DNA of 64,000 nt, taken from NCBI GenBank assembly GCA_023429995.1, contig JAEZCE010000027.1:248001-312000 (forward strand), written 5' to 3'. Positions 17,721 to 26,706 of the stretch are shown in pieces; within the stretch, counting starts at the first letter, position 1; each line of letters begins with the position of its first letter. Source of the stretch: Bacillota bacterium. GTDB taxonomy: Bacteria > Bacillota > UBA4882 > UBA8346. The notes below the pieces were generated by a model, which had not been told where the DNA came from, did not search any database, and saw only the letters and a list, made by a program, of their open reading frames with translations. Position numbers and translations under genes: made by a program.

Positions 17721-17819
17721 TTCATTGGATTTGCTATAATGAAAAGACCAGATAAAAAACGGAGCGATTGTTTGGGAAAAAATCGGTAATCTTTAGGAAA
17801 AGATGGCAAAGGAGTTTTA

Positions 17820-18632
17820 ATGCAGGAAATTCATTGGTATCCCGGCCATATGGCAAAGGCCAAACGGGAATTGACCGAATTAATTCGCTACATAGACCTA
17901 ATTTTAGAGGTACGGGATGCTCGGTTGCCGTTAGCCAGCCATAACGACGATTTGGAAACTTTACTAGCCCGAAAACCCTTGATGGTAATTTTAAATAAAG
18001 TTGATTTGGCGGATCCGGGGGTAACCAAAGCCTGGGTTCACTGGTTTCAAAGCTCCTCCATTCCCGTATTGGAAGTAGAGGGTAAAAGCGGAACCGGGAT
18101 TGATAAGATTTGGCGCTTAGTACCCCAATTGATTACGGCTAGTAAAATCAGAACCGTCATTCGAGTCGGGGTTGTCGGCATTCCGAACGTGGGTAAGTCT
18201 ACGATTTTAAACCGCTTAATGGGTACCGGTTCTGCCAAAACCGGAAACAGGCCGGGAGTAACCCGCGGCAAGCAATGGGTCAAACGGAATGGTATCGAAA
18301 TATTGGATACGCCGGGTCTGCTTCCTCCGAAAATTATCAAGCAAGATGATGGTTTAAAACTGGCTCTGGTCGGGACGATTCGTGAGGAAATTTTACCGGC
18401 TTATGATTTATCGTTGAAGTTATTGGAGCTGCTGGGTGAGGAAATTTTTCATTGGAAGGCAAACGGAGCGGAAGGAATACCGGCTCCGGAAGAACAGCTG
18501 GAGTGGTTTGCCAGGAAAAGGGGGTTTCTCTTAAAAGGGAATATGCCGGATTTAAACCGGGCGGTTTCTATCTTATTGAAAGAGTTTCGGGATGGAAAGT
18601 TAGGACGCATCAGTTTGGAAGTACCTTTGTAA
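17820..18632 (+). CDS. rbgA: Ribosome biogenesis GTPase RbgA (YlqF)
   Basis: This circularly permuted GTPase begins with IHWYPGHMAKAKREL. G4 (NKVDLAD) precedes G1 (GIPNVGKSTILNRL) and G3 (DTPGLLPP), as in RbgA. RbgA acts late in 50S subunit assembly. The C-terminal ANTAR-like tail ends in LGRISLEVPL. The last ten codons are echoed downstream at 18640-18669 (see repeat entry). Confidence 0.93.
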   Translation: MQEIHWYPGHMAKAKRELTELIRYIDLILEVRDARLPLASHNDDLETLLARKPLMVILNKVDLADPGVTKAWVHWFQSSSIPVLEVEGKSGTGIDKIWRLVPQLITASKIRTVIRVGVVGIPNVGKSTILNRLMGTGSAKTGNRPGVTRGKQWVKRNGIEILDTPGLLPPKIIKQDDGLKLALVGTIREEILPAYDLSLKLLELLGEEIFHWKANGAEGIPAPEEQLEWFARKRGFLLKGNMPDLNRAVSILLKEFRDGKLGRISLEVPL

Positions 18633-18669
18633 GAGCGTCCTCGGACGCATCAGCCTGGAAGTTCCTCTG
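18603..18669 (+). repeat. Imperfect direct repeat: relic of a second rbgA 3' end
   Basis: GGACGCATCAGTTTGG... at 18603-18629 (the rbgA end) is repeated at 18643-18669 with a 40-base period. Read in its own frame from 18640, the second copy gives LGRISLEVPL, identical to the RbgA C-terminus, and every base difference (tta/ctc, agt/agc, ttg/ctg, gta/gtt, ttg/ctg) is synonymous. The second copy no longer has the stop at the same place and now lies across the convergent end of the flippase-like gene. Confidence 0.75.
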
Positions 18670-19696
18670 CAGGATCGGTCCCGTGATTGATGATTTTCAG
18701 TAAAACAAACCCGCCGATAATCGTTGATAAATAATAACTTACAAAACGCCAGGCCAAAATGAAGATCGCCCGGATATGCAATGGAATGAATACAAACACC
18801 GAAAACAGGCTCAATTCCATGACGCCACTGCCGCCCGGAATGGGTAAATACGCCAGAATGAACACTAATATAAATTGAAAAAGGATACTTTCCAGAAAGA
18901 CTTGCGTCGCATTGTAATTAAACGCATACATTAACAATGGAGCAATCGAGAAAAAAACCGCCCAATATAGGAAGGTAAATAGGATCGTTAAATAAAAATT
19001 GAGGCCTTTCCGGAATAATTTTATGGAGTCATGAAAAACGTCCAATTCGCTTAATGATTTATTCAGCAAGGGTTGAAACCTATTTCCCAGCTTAAAAAAC
19101 TCCAGGCAGCGAATGAAAAATGCCACCAAATTCCGGGCGATTTTGGGTCTGATAATAAAAGTAATCAAGACAATCGACAGCAATAATGCAACCGGAATCG
19201 CAACCGTGGTGATTTGATGAACCAAACCGCTGGAAAATTTGGTATAATAAAAAAACAGCAACAAAGGAGAAAACAAAGTAAATAGTAAAGTCGTAAAAAT
19301 AACCCGGATTGTTACAATAGCGCTTGATTTACCGGGTTGGATGCCGTTTTTACATAATAAATAAATTTGAGTCGGCACGCCTCCCGAACTGAAAGGCGTA
19401 ACATTGCCCGAAAAAGCTGTGGCCAAATTAATCCCCAATACTTTACGAAAGGATATTTGGTCCCCCAAACCGGTTGCAATTAAGCGGATCCGGATGGTTT
19501 CAATCAACCAGGAACAAATCAAAGCGATAAAGGATACCAGAAAAGCCCAATAATTAAGGGAATCCCATTGAAACAATTTCCGGGTTGAGGCCGACTTGAA
19601 AAAAAGATAACTTGAACTTATTAAAGTAAAAATTAATACCAGGCTGAGCCCCTTTTTTATCCAAGCATGGATAGGCAATGATGTCTGCTGGTTCAA
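18650..19696 (-). CDS. Flippase-like membrane protein (UPF0104, lysylphosphatidylglycerol synthase TM-region family)
   Basis: The 348-residue protein has about eight membrane helices and the family motifs NLATAFSGNVTPFSSGGVPTQIYLL and LPIPGGSGVMELSL. This domain occurs alone or in MprF and is thought to move lipids across the membrane. There is no aminoacyl-transferase domain, so it cannot make lysyl-PG by itself. It is convergent with rbgA; its last codons use the rbgA-derived repeat. Confidence 0.85.
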   Translation of the reverse strand: MNQQTSLPIHAWIKKGLSLVLIFTLISSSYLFFKSASTRKLFQWDSLNYWAFLVSFIALICSWLIETIRIRLIATGLGDQISFRKVLGINLATAFSGNVTPFSSGGVPTQIYLLCKNGIQPGKSSAIVTIRVIFTTLLFTLFSPLLLFFYYTKFSSGLVHQITTVAIPVALLLSIVLITFIIRPKIARNLVAFFIRCLEFFKLGNRFQPLLNKSLSELDVFHDSIKLFRKGLNFYLTILFTFLYWAVFFSIAPLLMYAFNYNATQVFLESILFQFILVFILAYLPIPGGSGVMELSLFSVFVFIPLHIRAIFILAWRFVSYYLSTIIGGFVLLKIINHGTDPAEELPG

Positions 19697-19893
19697 ACCG
19701 CGCCTCCTGAAATAAAAGATGTAAATTTAAATTCTCCTTTTTATAAATATTTCCTGCCGGAAAATTTCGAAACTGCTGTTCATAAATTCCAAGCAACTTT
19801 TTTTGGACATCGATTCATCTTTAAATGATAACTGAAAAAAAGAACACAGTATAATTTTCAGCAAAAAATTAACAAAGATAACATCTTGCGATA

Positions 19894-19902
19894 TGCTATA
19901 AT
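19894..19902 (+). promoter_or_regulatory. Extended -10 promoter candidate upstream of rnhB
   Basis: TGCTATAAT is an extended -10 match about 140 bases before rnhB, without a clear -35. The rest of 19697-20044 is AT-rich and shows no gene. Confidence 0.4.
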
Positions 19903-20044
19903 AAATTTATTCCCAGAACATAGGTTTCATTATCGATTGAAACTTAGAAAAAAACCATACCCTGGATTGGGTTCCAAAGGGTGACTGTTGGTTTCTATAA
20001 AGTTCTACAAACTTTTTCCGATGACACCGGTATAGGGGATTAAT

Positions 20045-20752
20045 TTGGTGAAGAAAAATATAAAATCATTGCAAAAGTCTGAAAAATACATCCATTTACC
20101 ATGGGAAGAACGCATTATCCACGAAAAACGTTGTTGGGAAAATGGTTTCCAACGTGTAGCCGGTTTTGATGAAGCTGGGAGAGGCCCTCTGGCCGGGCCA
20201 GTGGTGGCTGCCTCTTTTGTCATTCCCGGCGATTTTTATTTGGAAGGCCTTAATGATTCCAAACAATTGACAACCTTACGCCGTGAACGTTTTTATCAAA
20301 TCCTTACCGGCGGAAACTATGAATTTGCCATCGGTATTGTTGAAGCCGAAGAAATCGATAGAATTAATATCTATCAGGCCTCCAGGCAAGCCATGGCAAA
20401 GGCTCTACAAAACTTGAAAGAGTCTCCGGATTATTTGCTGGTTGATGCTTTAAAGATCCCGAATACTGATATTACTCAACAGGCCATTATTCATGGTGAT
20501 GCTCTTTCAGTTTCCATAGCCGCCGCTTCTGTAATTGCCAAATGCGCCCGAGACGCCATGATGGTACAATATGAATCCCTTTATCCGGGCTATGGCTTCG
20601 CCAAACACAAAGGCTATCCCACCCGGGAGCATTACTTGGCTTTGGAAAAACTTGGGCCCTCGCCCATTCACCGTTTGTCTTTCCGTTTGGATAAAAATGA
20701 CAATCCAGGGAACTTGAATTTATTTGGAGAAGATGGGGTCGTGAAATTTTGA
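20045..20752 (+). CDS. rnhB: Ribonuclease HII
   Basis: The family motif AGFDEAGRGPLAGPVVAAS with catalytic Asp-Glu starts at about residue 38, followed by LNDSKQLTTLRRERFY, a third acidic residue in LLVDALKIP, and SVIAKCARDAMM. RNase HII removes ribonucleotides from DNA. The TTG at 20045 and the GTG three bases later are both possible starts. rbgA and rnhB are neighbours in many Bacillota, here split by the flippase-like gene. The stop overlaps the next gene by four bases. Confidence 0.93.
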   Translation: MVKKNIKSLQKSEKYIHLPWEERIIHEKRCWENGFQRVAGFDEAGRGPLAGPVVAASFVIPGDFYLEGLNDSKQLTTLRRERFYQILTGGNYEFAIGIVEAEEIDRINIYQASRQAMAKALQNLKESPDYLLVDALKIPNTDITQQAIIHGDALSVSIAAASVIAKCARDAMMVQYESLYPGYGFAKHKGYPTREHYLALEKLGPSPIHRLSFRLDKNDNPGNLNLFGEDGVVKF

Positions 20753-21945
20753 AACTATCCGGACCCAATTTATTTCCCACCGTCGGCCAAGCCCGGCAGG
20801 TTAATGAATTGAATTTGAAGAATGGCCAAAATGTCGTGGGGAAAATCATTTCCCTCGATCAGAATGAAGCCGTATTAGAATTAGCCGGACATACCATCCA
20901 GGCCAAAATCGAATGCGAACCTCCGGCAATCGGTACCAGTCAGACTTTTTCGGTTTCTCACGATGCTGAGGGCCGTTTGCTTCTGAAATTGATAAAAAAT
21001 TCCTCGGCAATGACAGCGGATAATCAAACGAATACGAGCCCTATCGATACATGGAAGACTTTCGGAAATTCCGGAAATATTGCGCTGCACAAAGTGATCG
21101 CTGCGGCGTTGATGAAAGACAATCTGCCTGTAACTCCAGAGAATGTGACCAAGATAGCCCGTTATATGCAAGAATTTCAATCCCGTTATCAACAACCGGT
21201 TGAACCCGAAGTTTTTAGTTTTATGCTTGCCCGGAATTGGCCCATGACTTCCGGAACCGTTCTGGCCGCCTGGATTAACCGGGAACCCGAAGTTCGGGAA
21301 TTATTACGCAAAAAGTTGCAAGAAACCGTGAGTTCCAAAGAAGAACGGGCTTTGTTTCCGGAATCGATCTTAAAATTGCCGGGCAATGTTTCCGAGATAA
21401 CTAAAAAACTCAAACTCGCATCCGAGTTGCGGATTTCGGATACCAAAGGGCAAAAAAATTCAGATCCCGGGGAGCCGATATCGCCGGTGTCCGGCTCTAA
21501 TGCGGAGATCTCCAAAAAGCTTCAATGGCTCCTTGAAAAAAACGTTGACATCCAGAAAGAACTTTCAAAAGAATTATCCATTCATGATTCTACAAATCTG
21601 GTCCCGCTTTTGATAATGGGTTCGGGGTCAAATATTCACGAATGTTTTATTGACTGGAAAAAGGAAAAAGGAAACAACAGCCAGAATAATACCGGTAATG
21701 ATCAATCCATCCATGCGGCAATCCCAACAGAAAACATGGGTATCATTCATTTGGAACTAAAAGTAAGCCCAAAAGGTGTCCAAATCCATTTAGGGGTTGT
21801 TAGCGAAGATATACGCCAATACTTAAGGATCCATGTTCCGGAAATGAAATCGGCTATCTCAAAAGAAAATGTGACGATAGCGGTTAATGTTTCAGATGAA
21901 GAAAAACCTTATTCAAAGGCATATGGAGTTGATTTATGGATGTGA
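20749..21945 (+). CDS. FliK-like protein (YlqG type)
   Basis: The 398-residue protein has a small beta-rich N-terminal domain (NGQNVVGKIISLDQNEAVLEL), a low-complexity charged middle and a C-terminal part with IHLELKVSPKGVQIHL, which resembles the FliK hook-length C-terminal domain. Position, between rnhB and an FlhB-like gene, matches ylqG of Bacillus subtilis. Its function there is unknown. No flagellar structural genes are in the window. Confidence 0.72.
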   Translation: MKLSGPNLFPTVGQARQVNELNLKNGQNVVGKIISLDQNEAVLELAGHTIQAKIECEPPAIGTSQTFSVSHDAEGRLLLKLIKNSSAMTADNQTNTSPIDTWKTFGNSGNIALHKVIAAALMKDNLPVTPENVTKIARYMQEFQSRYQQPVEPEVFSFMLARNWPMTSGTVLAAWINREPEVRELLRKKLQETVSSKEERALFPESILKLPGNVSEITKKLKLASELRISDTKGQKNSDPGEPISPVSGSNAEISKKLQWLLEKNVDIQKELSKELSIHDSTNLVPLLIMGSGSNIHECFIDWKKEKGNNSQNNTGNDQSIHAAIPTENMGIIHLELKVSPKGVQIHLGVVSEDIRQYLRIHVPEMKSAISKENVTIAVNVSDEEKPYSKAYGVDLWM

Positions 21946-22238
21946 AATCAGGCGATAAACAAAGGAAAACGAAATATGCCGCGGCAATCCGTTATAGACC
22001 GGGAACCGACAATGCTCCGGTTGTATTGGCTGCCGGAGAGGGCCACGTGGCAGCGACGATTCTGAAATTGGCGGAAGAGGCCGGAGTTCCCAATCATGTT
22101 GAGCCGGATCTCGCTAAGATTTTAGCCAAACTCGAACCGGGAACCCCCATTCCGGAGGAAACTTATCAGATTGTAGCACAAATTTTAGCATTTATTTGGC
22201 GGCTGGACAAAAACTATTCACCAAGAAGCGAGGCTTAA
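21936..22238 (+). CDS. ylqH: FlhB C-terminal domain-like protein (YlqH)
   Basis: The 100-residue soluble protein matches the cytoplasmic C-terminal domain of FlhB/EscU: KYAAAIRYRPGTDNAPVVLAAGEG, then ILKLAEEAGVPNHVEPDLAKIL, then ETYQIVAQILAFIW. The autocleavage motif NPTH of FlhB is absent, as in other stand-alone members. It overlaps the FliK-like gene by ten bases. Confidence 0.88.
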   Translation: MDVKSGDKQRKTKYAAAIRYRPGTDNAPVVLAAGEGHVAATILKLAEEAGVPNHVEPDLAKILAKLEPGTPIPEETYQIVAQILAFIWRLDKNYSPRSEA

Positions 22239-22246
22239 GATGAATC

Positions 22247-23119
22247 ATGGAGAAAGTGCGTATTGAAAATTTAAAATCAGGAATGAAATTGGCAAGAACG
22301 ATTTATTCACCGGAGGGTTTGATTTTGGTTCGTGCAGATACGGCCATTACGGATCACATCATCTCCAAATTGCGTCAACTTGGTTTACCGGCTGCCTATA
22401 TCGGTACATCAAATGAAGAAAAAATTCCCGAACCGGTTTCTGAAATGACCCGGGTAGACTTAATTCGGAGCCTGTCGAAGCTGGATAGCGAAGTCCGCTC
22501 CGGCCAGAATGCAAACTTACTTGCCAGTAAAGGGCCGCTTTTTGATTTGGTTGATGAAATTGTTACCAATCATAAGACCTTAATCGGAATGACCGACATT
22601 CGCTTACGAAAAGACTATATTTATGGACATTCGGTCAACGTTTGCATTATCGCCGTTAAAATAGCGATTCATATGAGTTACAATCAGCTGAAGTTGGCTG
22701 ACTTGGCAGTGGGAGCGCTGTTTCATGACCTCGGAATGACGAAAGTTCCCATAGAAATTCTTGATAAAATCGGCGGTCTGACGGATCCGGAATTAAAATT
22801 AATCCATACTCATCCTGAAGAAGGTTATAATTTATTAAAACAAAACCAAAGTATCGCCGCAAGTTCGGCTCATGTCGCTTATCAGCATCATGAACGCTTC
22901 AATGGGACGGGGTATCCTCGGGGAATGGCCGGAGAGGCTATCCATGAGTTTGCCAGAATTACCGCGATTGCGGATGTATATGATTCGATGACCACAGAGC
23001 GCCTTTACCGACATGCCAAATCTCCCGCGGAGGCTATGAATTACATTCACCAAAACCGGGGAATTGAATTTGACCCGAATATTGTGGATATCATGGATAA
23101 AATCGTTTACGGCTCATAA
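22247..23119 (+). CDS. HD-GYP domain protein
   Basis: The C-terminal half carries an HD-GYP domain: FHDLGMTKVP, HHERFNGTGYPRGM and ADVYDSMTTERLY. These enzymes usually hydrolyse cyclic di-GMP. The N-terminal 100 residues are a DUF3391-like lead-in (ENLKSGMKLARTIYSPEGLILV). It is the last gene of the rnhB-ylqG-ylqH run. Confidence 0.9.
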   Translation: MEKVRIENLKSGMKLARTIYSPEGLILVRADTAITDHIISKLRQLGLPAAYIGTSNEEKIPEPVSEMTRVDLIRSLSKLDSEVRSGQNANLLASKGPLFDLVDEIVTNHKTLIGMTDIRLRKDYIYGHSVNVCIIAVKIAIHMSYNQLKLADLAVGALFHDLGMTKVPIEILDKIGGLTDPELKLIHTHPEEGYNLLKQNQSIAASSAHVAYQHHERFNGTGYPRGMAGEAIHEFARITAIADVYDSMTTERLYRHAKSPAEAMNYIHQNRGIEFDPNIVDIMDKIVYGS

Positions 23120-23267
23120 AACCAAACGATCCGATATTAAAAAAACGGCTGACTAATACTTATTGACGGTGGCTCATTTTACGAAGGCTTCCGAATTATA
23201 AGTTTTTTTAGACAGCCTTTTTTATTTTATTTGCAGGAAATTGCCATAAAATATAGAAAACATCAAT

Positions 23268-23651
23268 ATGAATACGTTTTCTGGTAAAAAAGATTTTGGT
23301 TGTTGGGGCGAACAAATCGCTGCCGATTTCCTTAAGAAACAAGGCTTTCAAATCGTGAGCCGCAATTTCCGTTGCCCTTATGGAGAAATCGACCTTATCG
23401 CCAAAGAAAAAGATGTCTGGTGTTTTATTGAGGTAAAAACCAGAAAGAGTAAATCCTACGGATATGGATTCGATTCGGTGACCCGTATTAAACAAAAGCA
23501 TATTACGAAAGTTGCCCAGTATTATCTGGGTCAATTGGCCCTTTACGAAGCCCCGGCGCGCTTCGATGTGGTTTCTATTGACTATGTTTCCGCAGAAGAT
23601 TATCAAATCCAATTCATTCGAAATGCCTTTTATATGTCAGCGGATTATTAG
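23268..23651 (+). CDS. yraN: YraN family protein (UPF0102), endonuclease-fold
   Basis: The 127-residue protein has the YraN signature: GCWGEQIAADFLKKQGF, RCPYGEIDLIAKEKDVWCFIEVKTRK and AQYYLG. The GEIDLIA...FIEVKTR motif is a restriction-endonuclease-like core related to Holliday-junction resolvases. It commonly sits between rnhB and comM, as here. Confidence 0.92.
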   Translation: MNTFSGKKDFGCWGEQIAADFLKKQGFQIVSRNFRCPYGEIDLIAKEKDVWCFIEVKTRKSKSYGYGFDSVTRIKQKHITKVAQYYLGQLALYEAPARFDVVSIDYVSAEDYQIQFIRNAFYMSADY

Positions 23652-23695
23652 TAAAACGTTCTCTCAATAACTACTCATGATTGTGAACGTTTTAC
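23651..23695 (+). terminator. Hairpin after yraN
   Basis: GTAAAACGTTC (23651-23661) pairs perfectly over 11 bases with GAACGTTTTAC (23685-23695). The following sequence is only weakly T-rich. It may terminate yraN transcription. Confidence 0.5.
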
Positions 23696-23794
23696 TTAAC
23701 TAGAGCGTATCTTCCCCATTCCTGATTGCCGTTTATCTACGATACGCCTTATGAGGGCTAAGACTATCCAAGGCTCGAAGCGGGAGGAATCTTT

Positions 23795-24847
23795 TTGCTG
23801 GCTAAAATCGAAAGTATGGCTGTGAACGGTATTGATGGTTTTATCGTGCAAATCGAAGTCGACCTGGGCGGTGGAATGCCCGGTTTTGATATTGTGGGAT
23901 TACCGGATATGGCGGTTAAAGAGGCCCGGGATAGAGTACGGGCGGCAATTACAAACTCCAATATGGAGTTTCATTATCACCGGATTGTGGTCAATCTGGC
24001 GCCGGCCAATATCAAGAAGGAGGGTTCCGGATTCGATTTACCGATTGCCATTGGTATTTTAGCGGCGAAAGGAGGATTAACTCTCACCAGGATAGCGGAT
24101 GCGGTTTTTATCGGAGAGTTGGCTCTTGATGGTAGAGTCCGTGCGGTGAACGGAGCTTTGTCAATGGCTATCGCTGCCCGGGAGGCCGGCAAAAAATACA
24201 TCGTGATTCCAGTTGATAATCTGACTGAAGTTTCAGTTATTTCCGGAATCACTCCAATTCCTGTGGTAACATTGACACAAGTCGTGGACTTTTTAGAAGG
24301 ACGATCCAATGGAGAAATCATAAAGCCGGTTTGTCATCAAGAAGAAGAAGCAGCAGCCGTTCTTGAAGATTTGGCCGATGTGAAAGGGCAGGAGCAGGCA
24401 AAAAGGGCTCTGGAGGTTGCGGCTGCCGGCGGGCACAATATTTTAATGATTGGTCCTCCCGGATCAGGTAAAACCATGCTGGCCAGAAGATTGCCGGGAA
24501 TCCTTCCCTCACTTGGTCAGGATGAATCGATCGAATTGACCAAAATTTATAGCATCAGCGGTTTGCTGCCTTCCGGGGTTTCGATGATTCATACCCGGCC
24601 GTTTCGTTCCCCCCATCACACGACGAGTCCCGCCGGACTCATCGGAGGAGGCAGGATTCCCCGTCCGGGTGAAATAAGCCTGGCCCATCATGGTGTGTTG
24701 TTTCTGGATGAATTGCCGGAATTTCCCCGGGAAGTCCTGGAAGTACTCCGCCAGCCCATTGAGGACGGCAAAGTCACGATAGCAAGAGCCGCTACCTCTT
24801 TAACTTATCCAGCAAGATTCATGCTGGCGGCGGCGATGAATCCGTGA
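23795..24847 (+). pseudogene. comM: ComM/YifB Mg-chelatase-like AAA+ ATPase, truncated by prophage insertion
   Basis: The protein keeps the N-terminal Lon-like domain (LLAKIESMAVNGIDGFIVQIEVDLG...GLPDMAVKEARDRVRAAI) and the ATPase Walker A GPPGSGKTML. It stops after 350 residues at LAAAMNP; ComM is normally about 500 residues and continues PCG. The stop TGA at 24845 comes from the inserted element. ComM is a helicase that aids branch migration during natural transformation, so the truncation should disable it unless the element excises. The missing 3' part should lie beyond the right window edge. Confidence 0.9.
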
Positions 24848-26549
24848 GCGTGCGGGATGCACCTTTAGCAAAACTATAAGTAATGGAAATGCTTGCCTCT
24901 CTTGGGGGAATTTCGTCTTCCGGGCCCAAGTTAGTTACTATAATTTCTTTGGCCAAACATTTAACGATTTTCCGCTTATCTTCATAGTTAATTGTGCCGT
25001 TTTCGATTAATTCGCGGAATTGGCTCAGAAGTTCTTCGATAGAATTCATTTGATTTGTGGCGATATCCTCAGCCTTAATAACGTCATCCAAGTCACGGAT
25101 TCGCAGTCTTAAGTTCTCCTTTTCAATAGCGTTTTTTTGGAGTTGAGCCTCTACATCTACAAATCCAATAATTTGCTTTCGATAAAGGTCTATAACACGC
25201 TGCTTTTCAATATCTTTTTCTTGAACGGCTTTGAGTAACATCTGTTTTTCAGTCTCTACAGATTCGCGTTGGCTCTTGGTTTCCTCTAGGCTTGCCGCGA
25301 CTTCCTTTATTGCATCTCCTGGATTAAGGATAAAATTTACACAGTCATCCCAAACGATATTTTCAAGCCACTCTGCGGGTACATTTTTGGATAAGCAACT
25401 GCCAAGCAATTGCCCTCGATAAGATTGTTTGCCGTCGCAACGATAATAATAAACTTTTCCCCGTTTATTATCCTTAATGTGTTCATTGCCTTCAATATTT
25501 TTTCCATAACACCAAGTTCCAATATATGTTAGCCCGCACTTTCCGCATTTAATCAGGCCGCGCAATAAATATTGGCGTTTTGAATTTCTCATAGCTTCCA
25601 ATTGGTGATTGCGAAGACTAATTTGGACTCGGTCCCACTGGTCTTCTGGTACTGTTGCTGGGACCTTCCGCTCAATAAGTTCCCTTTTTTTGGTTGACCG
25701 CTTACCGTATATGTGCAAACCTTTATAGGTTGGATTAGTTAGTATAGCTCTAACTCGGCTAGGAGTCCAAAGTCCAGAGGTAGCAGTTTTAATCTTTCTT
25801 TTTCCTTTTGCGACCAACCTTCCATCTTTCACATAAGAGGTTGGAGCTTGGAATAAGTTGAGATAATCTGCAATTTTGGGACAAGTTTGATCGAGGGCAT
25901 CGGCCTGATAATATATCATACGGCAAACATAGTTCTCGGAATAATCGTATCCAGGAATATTATCTTCGGATAATTCGAGAAATTTTCCAACTTTCCGATA
26001 TCCATAAGGGACAATGCCGCCCAGCCATTCTCCTTTTGCAGCATGTCGATTGGCACCGAGCCACATATTGTAAAGGAAAGATTCGCGATCGAACCCGGCT
26101 TCGCCAGCAAGAATGGTAAGCATAAAACGTCCAAAAGGAGTTTCAGTATCAAATGGTTCTGTCATACTCCTAACTGTAGCGCCAGTTTGTTCAATATCAT
26201 AAACCGCATTCAAAATAACCCTCGCGCCTCTGCCAAGACGTTTAACATTGAAAGTGATTATAATACAAGGAATGGAATCGGATTTTAAATCATCTATTAG
26301 ACGTTTCCCATCTGGACGTCCTTCAAGAGGAATAGTTCCAGAAACTCCATCATCTTTATACCAATCAATAATTTCAATATCATAGAGGTCACAATATTTT
26401 TGAGCAAAATCAATCTGATTTTGAATAGTCTCTTTTTCTGCCTGTTCATCGGATGAGACACGGCAATAGATACGGGCTCTTAATCTACTTTTTACCATTT
26501 CAATTGCCTTTTCCGTTGTTTTTCGAATCACTTCGTTGCTGTATGGCAT
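24819..26549 (-). CDS. int: Large serine recombinase (phage integrase)
   Basis: The 576-residue protein has the resolvase catalytic domain with RIYCRVSSDEQ (catalytic serine about residue 32), FNVKRLGRGARVILN and GRFMLTILAGEA. A recombinase domain follows (LGGIVPYGYRKVG...TPSRVRAILTNPTYKG), then a zinc ribbon (CGKCGLTYIG...YYRCDGK...CLSKNV) and a coiled coil (about 440-510). It catalyses unidirectional attP x attB recombination. Its last codons (SSPPPA and stop) are read from host comM sequence across attL, so the free phage must encode a different C-terminus. AAAGGAA precedes the ATG. Confidence 0.95.
   Translation of the reverse strand: MPYSNEVIRKTTEKAIEMVKSRLRARIYCRVSSDEQAEKETIQNQIDFAQKYCDLYDIEIIDWYKDDGVSGTIPLEGRPDGKRLIDDLKSDSIPCIIITFNVKRLGRGARVILNAVYDIEQTGATVRSMTEPFDTETPFGRFMLTILAGEAGFDRESFLYNMWLGANRHAAKGEWLGGIVPYGYRKVGKFLELSEDNIPGYDYSENYVCRMIYYQADALDQTCPKIADYLNLFQAPTSYVKDGRLVAKGKRKIKTATSGLWTPSRVRAILTNPTYKGLHIYGKRSTKKRELIERKVPATVPEDQWDRVQISLRNHQLEAMRNSKRQYLLRGLIKCGKCGLTYIGTWCYGKNIEGNEHIKDNKRGKVYYYRCDGKQSYRGQLLGSCLSKNVPAEWLENIVWDDCVNFILNPGDAIKEVAASLEETKSQRESVETEKQMLLKAVQEKDIEKQRVIDLYRKQIIGFVDVEAQLQKNAIEKENLRLRIRDLDDVIKAEDIATNQMNSIEELLSQFRELIENGTINYEDKRKIVKCLAKEIIVTNLGPEDEIPPREASISITYSFAKGASRTLTDSSPPPA
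24836..24860. other. Left attachment site (attL) of the prophage within comM
   Basis: The comM codons ATG AAT CCG are intact. The next bases, TGAGCGTGCGGG, still resemble the expected codons TGY CCN TGY GG of the conserved NPCPCG motif. The crossover is therefore probably in the CCGTG stretch at 24842-24846. The partner attR is not in the window, so the exact core cannot be fixed. Confidence 0.65.
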
Positions 26550-26580
26550 TGTCTAATTCCTTTTCAATAGTGTATGCAAT

Positions 26581-26706
26581 CGGTTCTAATCTAGTTTGAT
26601 TGTCGATGGAAATACTACTTCCTGGGAGAGATAGGGTAGGGGGAGGACTGAATTGAAACTACCAGGAGTATAAGTAAAAATCATGGAACACGACGATGGC
26701 TAAGAC
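26581..26706 (-). pseudogene. Remnant copy of the signal-peptide gene at 30215-30532
   Basis: About 125 bases here align with 30378-30507: both share GGTTCTAATCTAGTTTGAT, CTTCCTGGGAGAGATAGG and AAAAATCATGGA...GATGGCTAAGA, with scattered changes that break the frame. It lacks the start and the zinc-binding C-terminal part, so it is a decayed duplicate at the left edge of the accessory block. Confidence 0.75.
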
